DNA from: DATGUN01 sp035301285
Lineage (GTDB): Bacteria > Bacillota > Bacilli > Bacillales > Amphibacillaceae
Assembly: GCA_035301285.1 (NCBI GenBank)
Contig: DATGUN010000090.1
Location: 1-64,000 of the forward strand
Length of the DNA stretch: 64,000 bases
Direction of reading: 5' to 3'
Shown: positions 8,108 through 17,040 of the stretch, in pieces
Layout: each line of letters begins with the position of its first letter
Numbering within the stretch: position 1 is the stretch's first letter
Notes under the pieces: generated by a model
Seen by the model: the letters and a program-made list of their open reading frames with translations, nothing else
Told to the model about the DNA's origin: nothing
The model's database searches: none
Made by a program: the position numbers and the translations under genes

Positions 8108-9697
8108 TTAAAATCCACCGTTCATTAATCCACCACCCATGTATTCTTGTATCCACTGTTCTGCTTGAGGTGCCAATTCCATTTCAAAGTAACGATTTAG
8201 CTCCATAATATCCATCCCGCCGAGATCTTTAATATTATCGTCCGGGATATCAACGTTTTTGACTGTTTTGGAATCCTTTGACACATGCAACTGAAACATA
8301 TCCTGTGATAAGTCCGGTGTTTCCAATGCAAATGTGTTTTCCGACGTCATATTGTCATTATCGTATGTTGCTTCACCGTTCCATATGAAACTGCTACTTC
8401 CACCGATATGGCTATCTACCGCTATAACACGTTCATATTCTCGTGTGCCATCTTTTAATGTCTCGTCGCTCTCATACGTCATCTTGTCTAAATCATTTTC
8501 TATTTTAATAGAATCTTTGATATTATCATCAGTGGAGGATAAGTCACCTTTTAGGTTCAAAGACTCATCGTCAGCCGATAAAGTATAATCAACCATTTGT
8601 TTATCCTTATTTAAAAGCTGTTCTCCGTCTACGGAAAACTCAACAACTTCATTTTTGGATGGTCCGATACTCAGTGAAAAGTTACGTTTTACAATCAGGT
8701 CATCTTTTTCCCAAATTGTAGAGGTGAGTCCTCCAGGGATCTCCAGATCGGAAATACCGGATTGTAATTCATCCAATCCGTCTTCAAATGCATCCAATAA
8801 TTCATCCAGATTATCTTCAAATGCTGGATCTATTTCAGATGCGCTTGAAACGACATTCAAAGAGAATTGGTCCCGTATCATTTCTTTTAGCACATCATCG
8901 TGTTTCATTGTATCAATGGTTTTGTTTAAAATGGACTTTAATTCTTTTTCAGATAAATGTAAAGTGATTTTTTTGGTCTTGATATTGTTGTTTTGGACAT
9001 TGATTTTATCTTTAGAGACGGCGAATGCGTCTTCAGGCAATGCTTCATATATCATATTAACATATTCATCTTTGAAGTGATCGGTATCCAGATTTTGGGT
9101 GATGGCATCGAACCCATCAAAAAAGTCTCCAAAATTGATATCTTCATCGCCTGTATATGATTCAGGATCCAGTTCGTGCAAAAGTGATGGTAGGTCATCT
9201 GATTTGATCTGCAAGATATCATCGGTAAAAGGTAATCCTGCCATCATCCGGTCTTCTGTCAGATAGTAATGGAAATCATCAAATTCCATGCCGGCGAATT
9301 GTGCACTTAATTCAGAAGCAAACTTTTTTTCTTTTATATCTGTTGTTGTCTCGAATGTCAGTGTGGCATTATTGATCATATCTACAAGCCCATAGTTGCC
9401 ACCATAAGGATCATTGTATTCAACTGCGAATTCCGTTTCAGTATTGATTGGTTTTTCTTTTTTTTGGTCTTTCCATTTTGTTTCTGGGGCATATCGTTCT
9501 TCAAAAGCATCTTTTATGAAATCTATGGTCCCTTTTTCCGCTAGAAAATATTTTTCTTTATCGGAAGGCTGTAGTAAAACATATGCAGCAGCGCTCCCAC
9601 CCGCAATGACTAAAAGAATGATAAGGATGAGTGTGATTTTTTTGGATTTACCTTTTGCAGGCGGGTGACCATTACCATGTACAGGGGTTTCATTCAT
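8108..9697 (-). CDS. Membrane-anchored extracytoplasmic protein (DUF6583-like), function unknown
   Basis: A 529-residue protein with a short basic cytoplasmic N-terminus, one transmembrane helix (about 21-42) and a large, acidic, non-repetitive outside domain; Asp and Glu are very common, as expected in halotolerant bacilli. It ends in a Gly/Met-rich tail (YMGGGLMNGGF). I recall the DUF6583 family for such proteins but cannot verify it. It is the first gene of the operon with the ABC exporter and so may act as an accessory surface sensor, substrate acceptor or immunity factor; that is inference. GAGAGGAG precedes the ATG. Confidence 0.7.
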   Translation of the reverse strand: MNETPVHGNGHPPAKGKSKKITLILIILLVIAGGSAAAYVLLQPSDKEKYFLAEKGTIDFIKDAFEERYAPETKWKDQKKEKPINTETEFAVEYNDPYGGNYGLVDMINNATLTFETTTDIKEKKFASELSAQFAGMEFDDFHYYLTEDRMMAGLPFTDDILQIKSDDLPSLLHELDPESYTGDEDINFGDFFDGFDAITQNLDTDHFKDEYVNMIYEALPEDAFAVSKDKINVQNNNIKTKKITLHLSEKELKSILNKTIDTMKHDDVLKEMIRDQFSLNVVSSASEIDPAFEDNLDELLDAFEDGLDELQSGISDLEIPGGLTSTIWEKDDLIVKRNFSLSIGPSKNEVVEFSVDGEQLLNKDKQMVDYTLSADDESLNLKGDLSSTDDNIKDSIKIENDLDKMTYESDETLKDGTREYERVIAVDSHIGGSSSFIWNGEATYDNDNMTSENTFALETPDLSQDMFQLHVSKDSKTVKNVDIPDDNIKDLGGMDIMELNRYFEMELAPQAEQWIQEYMGGGLMNGGF

Positions 9698-9784
9698 TTA
9701 CTTTTCTCCTCTCGATTACTTTTTGCATTTATAATATATATTCCAGTTATATACAACGATATAACTATGAATCATATAAGTCTC

Positions 9785-9815
9785 ATTATATATCATTTAC
9801 CGAAATGATAGTCAA
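9785..9815 (-). promoter_or_regulatory. Promoter of the ABC operon with a palindromic operator in a 19-bp spacer
   Basis: On the minus strand TTGACT (9815-9810) and TATAAT (9790-9785) are separated by 19 bp. That spacer is filled by the perfect palindrome TATCATTTaccgAAATGATA (9791-9810 as read on the plus strand). A 19-bp spacer containing an inverted repeat is the hallmark of promoters activated by MerR-family regulators. An alternative -10 (TATATA, 17-bp spacer) would make the palindrome an ordinary repressor operator. The gene start is about 88 bp downstream. In 9816-10040 I see no gene; one further inverted repeat AGGTATTT/AAATACCT lies at 9848-9898. Confidence 0.65.
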
Positions 9816-10040
9816 AAAAAGATAAAATAAAGATTACAAGTATTGAGAGGTATTTAAAAAGAATAAAAAAGCATCCACTTTCATAGTTCGAAATACCTAT
9901 TATTATGACAAAAAATAGATAAGTAAGCCTTGTCATTTATCGAGGTGAACGATTGTTGGTTCTTTAGGCTCATTTTCGGAGGTTTGGGGAGCACGGTGGA
10001 AACAATCCGTCATGAACGATATGCAGTGGAAGGGTAAATA

Positions 10041-10084
10041 GGCTGGTCAATATTCATCTTCATGTAAGATGTATTATACCAGCC
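10041..10084 (-). terminator. Long hairpin downstream of sspI
   Basis: GGCTGGT (10041-10047) pairs with ACCAGCC (10078-10084); inside, AATA/TATT and CATCTT/AAGATG extend the stem to a 5-nt loop. It lies 12 bp after the sspI stop on the minus strand. The T-tract is poor, so termination is likely but not certain. Confidence 0.55.
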
Positions 10085-10096
10085 ATGTCACAGTTG

Positions 10097-10315
10097 TTAA
10101 GAATTGGCTTGATCGACACCTTGTTTCAAGGCACCAACCATTTCTTCTTTATCAGCTTTATCAGACTCCGACCATATCAATTCAAACAAGACACCCAATC
10201 CGGGCAACATTTTTTCTTCGCCTTTTTGTATAGCATCGACGATCGTTGCCTCGAGCTCTTCTTGACTGTTTGAAGATATATTTTGTAATATGGCTTTACG
10301 TAAATTTAAATCCAT
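10097..10315 (-). CDS. sspI: Small acid-soluble spore protein SspI
   Basis: A 72-residue minor SASP made in the forespore. It matches the SspI family along its length: MDLNLR start, TIVDAIQKGEEKMLPGLGVLFE core near residues 24-45. It is not an alpha/beta-type DNA-binding SASP. GGAGG precedes the ATG. A candidate sigma-G promoter lies upstream on the minus strand: ACATA (10375-10371), 17 bp, CAAACTA (10353-10347), close to the sigma-G consensus though not perfect. It is divergent from ysgA, as in B. subtilis. Confidence 0.95.
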   Translation of the reverse strand: MDLNLRKAILQNISSNSQEELEATIVDAIQKGEEKMLPGLGVLFELIWSESDKADKEEMVGALKQGVDQANS

Positions 10316-10411
10316 GTATATCCTCCTTATGAGTTTAAGTTATAAATAGTTTGACCGTTGAAAGACAAAGTATGTATGCTTAATGAAAATATGGTATGAA
10401 GGATGGACAAA

Positions 10412-11146
10412 ATGATTTCCTCTGAAAAAAATGAACGTGTCAAAGCTTGGAAAAAGCTACATCAGCGAAAATTTCGTCATAAAGAAGAAAGATTTTTGAT
10501 TGAAGGGTACCATTTGCTTGAAGAAGCATGGAAAAGTGGATGGCCCATCAAAGAAATAATCCTTTTACATGGCGCGACACTTCCTGATGCTTATCAAACA
10601 TATCCCGTTACGGAAGTAAATGAAACAGTGTTTAAACAAATCACGCAGACTGAATCGCCACAAGGCATCATAGCGGTTATGCAAATGAAGGAAAGCAAAA
10701 CCATCACAGGGCCCCGTATACTGATGATAGATGCGGTTCAAGACCCTGGTAATCTGGGGAATATGATCCGGACGGCTGATGCGGCAGGCTATAATGCCAT
10801 TGTCTTAGGTGATGGGACGGTTGATGTTTATAATGATAAGGTTATCAGGGCAACTCAAGGTTCGATTTTCCACATTCCGTTCATGGCAGCGAATTTATCG
10901 AATTTGATAAAGGATCTCAGGACAAACGATTTTCAGATCATAACGAGTGCCCTCAAGAAGTCGGTTTCTTATTCCTCGATTCAGGTTCCGGACAAAACGG
11001 CATTGATTGTAGGTAATGAAGGAGCTGGTGTAGATGATCATTTGATCGCTCTGGCAGATAGGAATGTCCACATTCCGATTTATGGTGGGGCGGAATCCTT
11101 GAATGTCAATGTTGCTGCTGGTATATTGATGTATCATTTCAGATGA
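10412..11146 (+). CDS. ysgA: TrmH/SpoU-family RNA 2'-O-methyltransferase
   Basis: A SAM-dependent RNA methyltransferase of the SPOUT class, 244 residues. The N-terminal substrate-binding part (KFRHKEERFLIEG near residues 20-32) is followed by the knotted catalytic domain with the three SpoU motifs: DPGNLGNMIRTADA, ALIVGNEGAGV and IPIYGGAESLNVNVAAGI. The target nucleotide (rRNA or tRNA) is unknown. The start at 10412 is chosen because GAAGG lies nine bases before it; the ATG at 10403 touches that site. Position between sspI and pheS is the same as B. subtilis ysgA. Confidence 0.92.
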   Translation: MISSEKNERVKAWKKLHQRKFRHKEERFLIEGYHLLEEAWKSGWPIKEIILLHGATLPDAYQTYPVTEVNETVFKQITQTESPQGIIAVMQMKESKTITGPRILMIDAVQDPGNLGNMIRTADAAGYNAIVLGDGTVDVYNDKVIRATQGSIFHIPFMAANLSNLIKDLRTNDFQIITSALKKSVSYSSIQVPDKTALIVGNEGAGVDDHLIALADRNVHIPIYGGAESLNVNVAAGILMYHFR

Positions 11147-11154
11147 ACGATTAG

Positions 11155-11183
11155 TTGCAAATGAGTCGTTTTTTCATTATAAT
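11155..11183 (+). promoter_or_regulatory. Sigma-A promoter of the pheST T-box transcript
   Basis: TTGCAA (11155-11160), a 17-bp spacer and TATAAT (11178-11183) overlap nothing coding and sit just before the T-box leader. Confidence 0.75.
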
Positions 11184-11189
11184 GATATA

Positions 11190-11463
11190 TATTCATGAAT
11201 GGAGCGTTGAAGGAGACAGGTTGGAAACCATCAGACAGAAAGGGAATGAATGCCTTGACTGAAAGCATTCTATGTTTTGAATCCATACCATTCACTCTGG
11301 AGCAGGCATTTGGACCTTTTAATAAAAAGTAAAGATGCCCCGGTTCATCTACCGTTATCAGATTCAAGTTGGACATTTTTAATTATTCAATCATCGAAAT
11401 GTCAACAAGGGTGGTAACGCGATATAACAGCCTCGTCCCTTAATATGGGAGGAGGCTTTTTTT
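11190..11463 (+). promoter_or_regulatory. T-box leader of pheST (Phe specifier)
   Basis: A tRNA-sensing transcription antitermination leader. The T-box core AAGGGTGGTAACGCG is at 11407-11421; it differs from the commonest form (ACCGCG) by one base, a variation known in the class. The likely specifier codon is TTC (Phe) at 11291-11293 on the 3' side of stem I, followed by a purine. The terminator is AGCCTC/GAGGCT plus TCCC/GGGA (11429-11457) and a run of seven T. When uncharged tRNA-Phe accumulates the antiterminator should form and pheST be read. Confidence 0.9.
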
Positions 11464-11487
11464 AATGAATAAAGGAGGTTTTTCATT

Positions 11488-12522
11488 TTGAAAGAGCAAT
11501 TACAGGACATACAATCAACGGCTCTCGCAGAAATAGACCAAACTGAGGACGCAAAATCGTTGCAGGATATCAAGGTCCATTTTTTAGGTAAGAAGGGTTC
11601 TTTGACGTCGGTATTACGTGGAATGGGGAAATTATCAAAAGAAGAACGTCCAGTCATTGGTGAGTTGGCAAATCAAGTGCGCGAAAAAATAACAGCCGCT
11701 ATTGAAGAAAAACGCGAAATCCTTGAAACAAAGGAATTGGAGGAAAAACTTCAAAATGAAGCAATAGATGTCACACTTCCCGGACGTCCGCCTAAAATAG
11801 GTGGGGCCCATATTTTGACTCGAATCATAGAAGACATTGAAAATTTCTTTATTGGTATGGGTTATGAGGTTAAGGAAGGTCCTGAAGTGGAAACGGATTA
11901 TTTTAACTTTGAGGCACTTAATTTACCACCTGATCATCCTGCTCGAGATATGCAGGATACATTTTATATTACAAACGAGTTGTTGCTCCGCACGCATACA
12001 TCGCCTGTACAAGCACGAACGATGCGTGAATATGGAGGCGGCGAGGCACTCAAGATGATTTGTCCAGGTAATGTATATCGCCGGGATAACGATGATGCAA
12101 CACACTCACATCAATTTACACAGATAGAAGGACTATACGTTGATAAGAATGTTCGGATGAGTGATTTAAAAGGGACACTCGATGCGTTTAGCAAAAAGAT
12201 GTTCGGGGACGATCGTGAAATCCGCCTACGTCCAAGTTTCTTCCCGTTTACTGAACCTTCTGTTGAAATGGACATATCTTGTAAGGTCTGTAAGGGAAAA
12301 GGTTGCCGTGTTTGTAAAGGGTCTGGTTGGATTGAGATCCTTGGAGCAGGAATGGTTCATCCGAATGTTTTGGAAATGGCGGGATATAATCCAGACGTTT
12401 ATACAGGATTTGCATTTGGAATGGGTCCCGACCGGATTGCGATGCTTAAATACGGTATAGATGACATCCGACAATTTTATACAAACGACTTACGATTTTT
12501 GAAACAGTATCATAATGCGTAG
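11488..12522 (+). CDS. pheS: Phenylalanyl-tRNA synthetase alpha subunit
   Basis: Class II synthetase catalytic subunit (344 aa) that, as an alpha2beta2 complex with PheT, charges tRNA-Phe. An N-terminal coiled-coil region binds tRNA; motif 2 is in YRRDNDDATHSHQFTQIEG near residues 194-212 and motif 3 in GFAFGMGPDRIAMLKYGI near 310-327. A Cys cluster (CKVCKGKGCRVCKG, about 267-280) is typical of the Bacillus type. The start is TTG at 11488, nine bases after AAAGGAGG (11471-11478). It is controlled by the T-box leader and followed by pheT after 12 bp. Confidence 0.97.
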   Translation: MKEQLQDIQSTALAEIDQTEDAKSLQDIKVHFLGKKGSLTSVLRGMGKLSKEERPVIGELANQVREKITAAIEEKREILETKELEEKLQNEAIDVTLPGRPPKIGGAHILTRIIEDIENFFIGMGYEVKEGPEVETDYFNFEALNLPPDHPARDMQDTFYITNELLLRTHTSPVQARTMREYGGGEALKMICPGNVYRRDNDDATHSHQFTQIEGLYVDKNVRMSDLKGTLDAFSKKMFGDDREIRLRPSFFPFTEPSVEMDISCKVCKGKGCRVCKGSGWIEILGAGMVHPNVLEMAGYNPDVYTGFAFGMGPDRIAMLKYGIDDIRQFYTNDLRFLKQYHNA

Positions 12523-12534
12523 GAGGAAGTAAGT

Positions 12535-14961
12535 ATGCTCATATCTTTAAATTGGTTACAGAAATATGTTGATTTTAGTGGAAATCAACCCGAAGAACTA
12601 GCCGAGAAAATCACTAAATCCGGTATTGAGGTTGATGGCATCCATGTTGTCGGAAAGCCAAGTAAAGGTGTTGTCACGGGGTATGTTACATCATGTGAAA
12701 AACATCCGGATGCCGATAAGTTGAATGTCTGTAAAGTAGATATCGGCTCGGAAACATTGCAAATAGTATGCGGAGCACCAAACATACGCCAAAATGTATA
12801 TGTGGCTGTTGCTAAACCGAAAGCGGTTTTACCCGGTGATTTTAAAATCAAAAAAGTAAAATTAAGAGGTGTTGAGTCTAACGGTATGATATGTTCGTTG
12901 GAAGAACTTGGTTTTTCCGAGGAACATATACCCAAAGATCAACAAGATGGTGTATTCATTTTTCCGGAATCAGTTCCTGTTGGGGAAGCGATCGAACCTT
13001 TTTTGAATCTGAATGACACCGTTTTGGAACTCGATCTAACCCCTAACCGGGCAGATTGTTTAAATATGATCGGTATGGCTTATGAAGTTGCAGCCATACT
13101 GGATAAGGAATTAAATTTACCAGATGAAGAAGTGAAGACAATCGAAAATGATGTCTCACAAAACATAAAAGTAGATGTCAAAAATCCAGATCTCTGTCCA
13201 TATTACTCGGTTTTTATGATAGAAGATGTAAAAGTCAAAGCCGCTCCATTGTGGATACAAAATTGTTTGCTTGCTGCTGGCATTAGACCAATCAACAATG
13301 TAGTGGACATTACGAATTACTGTTTACTGGAGTACGGTCAACCACTTCATGCGTTTGATTATGACCGTGTCAATTCAGACGACATTGTTGTACGCACGGC
13401 TACAGATGGTGAAAAGTTGACGACCTTGGATAATAAAGAGCGTACTTTGACACCTGACAACTTGGTGATTACTGACGGATTAAAGCCAATCGCGCTAGCC
13501 GGCGTCATGGGTGGTGAGAATACCGAGGTCCATGAAGGAACAACACGAATTTTATTGGAAGCTGCTTTATTTTCCGGTATGACCACTCGACGCACAGTAA
13601 AGCAAACCGGCTTAAGGAGTGAAGCAAGCACAAGGTATGAAAAAGGAATCGACCCGAATCGGGTGAAAGCGGCTGGAATGCGTGCTTGCCAATTACTTCA
13701 GAAGTATGCAGATGCACGTGTATATTCAGGTGTTGCTGAATGTAATAACCTGAACGAAAACACTAAAACAGTCAAAATGGATACGAGTGTCATAAATAAA
13801 CGACTGGGCACCGAAATCAAAACTGAAGAAATCAAGGACATTTTACGCCGACTTCGGTTTGCATATACCGCGGAAGAGGAAACCTTTATAGTTGAAGTTC
13901 CATCAAGACGTGGTGATATTTCAATCTTTGAAGATATGCTCGAAGAAGTAGCAAGGATTTATGGATATGATCGTCTGCCATATACACTTCCACAGGGGTC
14001 ATCACTCGTTGGTGGATTGACAACGAAACAATCTCTGGAGAGGGAAGTCAACCATTACATGCAATCAACTGGACTGATGGAGACAAGAACATATTCACTT
14101 ACAGACGAAGAGAGGATCAATCTTTTTTTGAGCCCAGAAATAAAGAAAATCGCTCCGAAGCCCATACAAATAGCTAAACCGATGAGTACAGATCATCAGT
14201 ATTTGCGGACCAGTCTTCTACCTGAAATACTGAGGTCGTTAACTTACAATCGAGCCAGAAATGAAGAGAATATCGGATTTTATGAACTTGGCAAAATATT
14301 TGTTGCTGATGAGTCGTCAATATCATCACAGCCAGATGAAAAGAGAAGATTGGCTGGTGCTGTAACCGGAAGTTGGTTAGAACACCTGTGGCAAGGTGAA
14401 GCAAAGAAGGTGGATTTTTATGTCGTGAAAGGTATTGTGGAAGGGCTCTTTCAATATCTGGACATACCGATTGCCATTAAGCAGGAACGATTGGATGAAA
14501 TGCATCCAGGTCGATGTGCCGTTATTTATTTGGATGAACAGGCCATCGGTTTTATGGGACAGGTTCATCCTCTCATTGCAAAGAAATGGGATTTAAAAGA
14601 AACATATGTATTTGATGTGAATATGGATATTTGTCTGGATTATTATGAACATGTCCCATCTTTTGAGCCTATACCTAGGTATCCATCCATCGAAAGAGAT
14701 ATTGCTTTCATAATGGATATATCGCTTGAATCAGGTGTCATCAAAGAGGCGATCGAAAAAATTGGTAAACCGTTGGTGAAAGAGGTAGATGTATTCGATG
14801 TGTATAAAGGGGAAAATTTGCCCGAAGGTAAAAAGTCTGTAGCCTATAGTTTGATTTATCGCGACCCAGAAAAAACATTGACAGATGCTGATATTGAAAC
14901 ATCGTTTGAAAATATTATCCATAAAGTCAATGAGAAGTATGGAACTTATGTAAGGGAATAG
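12535..14961 (+). CDS. pheT: Phenylalanyl-tRNA synthetase beta subunit
   Basis: The 808-residue non-catalytic subunit. In order: tRNA-binding OB domain (about 40-155; CEKHPDADKLNVCKVD), B3/4 editing domain (about 210-400) that hydrolyses Tyr-tRNA-Phe, B5 domain (about 410-480), a catalytic-like core, and the C-terminal FDX-ACB anticodon-binding domain (about 714-808; PRYPSIERDIAF). Full length for the Bacillus family. AGGAGG precedes the ATG. It is co-transcribed with pheS. Confidence 0.97.
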   Translation: MLISLNWLQKYVDFSGNQPEELAEKITKSGIEVDGIHVVGKPSKGVVTGYVTSCEKHPDADKLNVCKVDIGSETLQIVCGAPNIRQNVYVAVAKPKAVLPGDFKIKKVKLRGVESNGMICSLEELGFSEEHIPKDQQDGVFIFPESVPVGEAIEPFLNLNDTVLELDLTPNRADCLNMIGMAYEVAAILDKELNLPDEEVKTIENDVSQNIKVDVKNPDLCPYYSVFMIEDVKVKAAPLWIQNCLLAAGIRPINNVVDITNYCLLEYGQPLHAFDYDRVNSDDIVVRTATDGEKLTTLDNKERTLTPDNLVITDGLKPIALAGVMGGENTEVHEGTTRILLEAALFSGMTTRRTVKQTGLRSEASTRYEKGIDPNRVKAAGMRACQLLQKYADARVYSGVAECNNLNENTKTVKMDTSVINKRLGTEIKTEEIKDILRRLRFAYTAEEETFIVEVPSRRGDISIFEDMLEEVARIYGYDRLPYTLPQGSSLVGGLTTKQSLEREVNHYMQSTGLMETRTYSLTDEERINLFLSPEIKKIAPKPIQIAKPMSTDHQYLRTSLLPEILRSLTYNRARNEENIGFYELGKIFVADESSISSQPDEKRRLAGAVTGSWLEHLWQGEAKKVDFYVVKGIVEGLFQYLDIPIAIKQERLDEMHPGRCAVIYLDEQAIGFMGQVHPLIAKKWDLKETYVFDVNMDICLDYYEHVPSFEPIPRYPSIERDIAFIMDISLESGVIKEAIEKIGKPLVKEVDVFDVYKGENLPEGKKSVAYSLIYRDPEKTLTDADIETSFENIIHKVNEKYGTYVRE

Positions 14962-14968
14962 CATTCTT

Positions 14969-15014
14969 AAAAACCGGGACATAACGGTACGAAAGTACAT
15001 TTGTCCCGGTTTTT
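14969..15014 (+). terminator. Bidirectional terminator between pheT and rnhC
   Basis: AAAAACCGGGACA (14969-14981) pairs with TGTCCCGGTTTTT (15002-15014). A small GTAC-GAAA-GTAC hairpin sits in the loop. T-runs are present on both strands, so it serves both convergent genes. Confidence 0.9.
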
Positions 15015-15944
15015 TTATAAATAAGCATTCGCTTTATGGGTATTTGCGAAATGGACTTTGGCACATGTGTCTAAATAATCGGATCCGTATTTTTGTTTGA
15101 TAACGGCAATAACACGGTCAACTTTTTGAGATGCGCCTTTAGGTAACGTCATGCCAGCGTTTACGGAAAGGTCTTCCATCGCCTGGAGAAAACGCGTTCG
15201 TGCAAGAATCGAGCCGGCGGCAACTGCGATCGAGTGTGATTCTGCTTTTGTCTTAAAATATAGGTTGTTTTGTATTGCTTCATGTTCGGAATTAAGATGG
15301 CGTTTATAAATAGACGGTTCACAAAATTGGTCGATCAAGATCCCGTTCAATGGTTGGTTGACTATCCGTCGTAATAATTTTTGAATGGCATGATGATGTA
15401 ACATGGCTTTCATTTTCCCTTGAGTCCATCCTTGTTTTTGTAATGTGTTGTATTTCTCATTAGGCAAAACAAGAAGGGCATACGGGATTTTCAAGGACAT
15501 AATTTCAGCAGCAAGTTTTTGTATGTGATTATCTGAAAATGCCTTTGAATCCTTGACACCTATATTTTTCAGATTGGTGATGGATTCAGGCGTCACATAA
15601 GTGGCACCAACTGTTATCGGGCCAAAATAATCTCCTGTACCAGCTTCATCGGAACCGATATGAAAAGAGCTGTATAATGTATCCGGCGGTTCAAAGAAAG
15701 ATTTATTCCGTTTTGTTTGTTCATGGATTGACGTCTGTTTGCTCGTTTGTTCCCATTTATTAAATTCAATATCCGGGCGGGCACCTTGGAACAGAACTTT
15801 TCCAGAACGATAGCCGGTAATGACGCAATGGTCTGTTTTTGCCCGAAAAAGGGCGCCAATTGGTGTTTCTGTAAGTTGTGTTTTATAATATTGTCTCATG
15901 TCTTTTATTTCATTTTGATTGAATTTCAGTACAATTTGCGGCAA
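15015..15944 (-). CDS. rnhC: Ribonuclease HIII
   Basis: Degrades RNA of RNA/DNA hybrids. The 309-residue protein has the N-terminal TBP-like substrate-binding domain diagnostic of RNase HIII (GYRSGKVLFQG near residues 43-53) and the catalytic domain beginning HIGSDEAGTGDYFGP, which carries the D-E-...-D active-site set with later Asp in KDSKAFSD and ILIDQF. The preferred start is TTG at 15944, seven bases after GGGAG; an upstream in-frame Met at 16043 lacks a ribosome site and its extension is not conserved. It is convergent with pheT and divergent from zapA. Confidence 0.93.
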   Translation of the reverse strand: MPQIVLKFNQNEIKDMRQYYKTQLTETPIGALFRAKTDHCVITGYRSGKVLFQGARPDIEFNKWEQTSKQTSIHEQTKRNKSFFEPPDTLYSSFHIGSDEAGTGDYFGPITVGATYVTPESITNLKNIGVKDSKAFSDNHIQKLAAEIMSLKIPYALLVLPNEKYNTLQKQGWTQGKMKAMLHHHAIQKLLRRIVNQPLNGILIDQFCEPSIYKRHLNSEHEAIQNNLYFKTKAESHSIAVAAGSILARTRFLQAMEDLSVNAGMTLPKGASQKVDRVIAVIKQKYGSDYLDTCAKVHFANTHKANAYL

Positions 15945-16087
15945 AATATCACTCCCATTCCTGTAAAGTATACTATAGCAAACTATCTGCATGCATTGAA
16001 ACAATTTATTATGAATTACTATTTCCCAAATGATTGGCTTCATGTTAATATATAATGAGGGATTTTACTTTCGTGGGAGGATTTACA

Positions 16088-16348
16088 GTGGCCCAAAATG
16101 ATAAAACAAAAATTACCGTTGACATCCACCATCAACAATATACGATTGTCGGAAAAGAATCTGCCAATCATGTACAATTGGTTGCCAGTTTAGTTGATCA
16201 GAAAATGAAAGAAATGAAAGAACATAATCCACAGCTGGATACATCTAAACTCGCAGTATTAACAGCGGTTAATACAATGAATGATTATCTGAAACTAAAA
16301 GAAGACTACGCTGCACTCTTGGGTTCAGCTAAGAAAGAGGATAAATGA
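16088..16348 (+). CDS. zapA: Cell division protein ZapA
   Basis: ZapA (86 aa) bundles FtsZ protofilaments at the division ring. The N-terminal beta-rich half has the family pattern TKITVDIHHQQYTIVG, and the C-terminal half is an alpha-helical coiled-coil (about 45-80). The start is GTG at 16088, seven bases after GGGAGG; longer frames from 16055 include the ribosome site and are rejected. It is followed after three bases by cvpA, with which it is co-transcribed, as in B. subtilis (zapA-yshB). Confidence 0.92.
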   Translation: MAQNDKTKITVDIHHQQYTIVGKESANHVQLVASLVDQKMKEMKEHNPQLDTSKLAVLTAVNTMNDYLKLKEDYAALLGSAKKEDK

Positions 16349-16351
16349 CCC

Positions 16352-16882
16352 ATGATGAATTTCATCTTGATTATCATATTACTTTTTGGATTTTTAATCG
16401 GTTTAAAAAGAGGGCTCATTTTACAAGCCCTACATTTGTCGGGCTTTATCATTTCCTTTATTCTCGCGGTACTATATTATGATAAACTGGCTGATAAACT
16501 CAGTATATTCATTCCATACCCGAATGTATCAGATGATAGTATGTGGGCAGGCTTTTTACAATCAGCGCCTGTGGAACATGCTTTTTATAATGCAATCGCG
16601 TTTGCTGTTATTTTTTTCGGTGTCAAGATTCTGTTGCAGATTATAGCTTCCATGCTTGACTTTGTTTCGGCAATACCGATTTTAGGCTCGATCAATAAAA
16701 TGCTTGGAGCCCTACTTGGATTCCTTGAGGTGTATGTCCTTTTATTCATTGTGCTATTTGTCTTGGCACTGACACCATTAACACAGCTTCAAGGTTGGAT
16801 TAATGATTCATCAGTGGCGATGTTCATAATAGAAAAGACACCCATACTATCCGAGCAAGTCATGTCATTATGGCTGGAATGA
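16352..16882 (+). CDS. yshB: CvpA family membrane protein
   Basis: A 176-residue integral membrane protein with four predicted helices (about 3-20, 27-45, 80-100, 118-140). The N-terminal ILLFGFLIGLKRGLILQ is the CvpA signature region. Relatives are linked to colicin V production or envelope robustness; the molecular role is unknown. Two adjacent ATG codons occur (16352, 16355); the first is used here. It directly follows zapA. Confidence 0.85.
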   Translation: MMNFILIIILLFGFLIGLKRGLILQALHLSGFIISFILAVLYYDKLADKLSIFIPYPNVSDDSMWAGFLQSAPVEHAFYNAIAFAVIFFGVKILLQIIASMLDFVSAIPILGSINKMLGALLGFLEVYVLLFIVLFVLALTPLTQLQGWINDSSVAMFIIEKTPILSEQVMSLWLE

Positions 16883-16927
16883 TTATATAACGACTAATCG
16901 ATTGATGCTTCAACCCGTTAAATTGAT

Positions 16928-17006
16928 GGCTGTTTCAACAGATTAGGAAATACGCTTGTATTGTTAGAATACTTCCGTATCATCCGACATTGATACAGCC
17001 TTTTTT
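16928..17006 (+). terminator. Probable terminator of zapA-cvpA
   Basis: GGCTGTTTCA (16928-16937) pairs with TGATACAGCC (16991-17000) with one mismatch, followed by six T. The long loop contains a second stem, ATACG with CGTAT. It ends about 35 bp before the polX start. Confidence 0.6.
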
Positions 17007-17040
17007 ATGCATATTGATACGTCATAAAAGGGGGATATAT

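Noticed and set aside
8655..9080. 141-codon plus-strand frame inside the 529-aa protein gene
   Set aside because: Ser-rich antisense frame without a ribosome site; the minus frame has a clear start, helix and operon context.
9980..10032. Short frame ending in MNDMQWKGK near 10009-10040
   Set aside because: Only nine codons, no convincing ribosome site.
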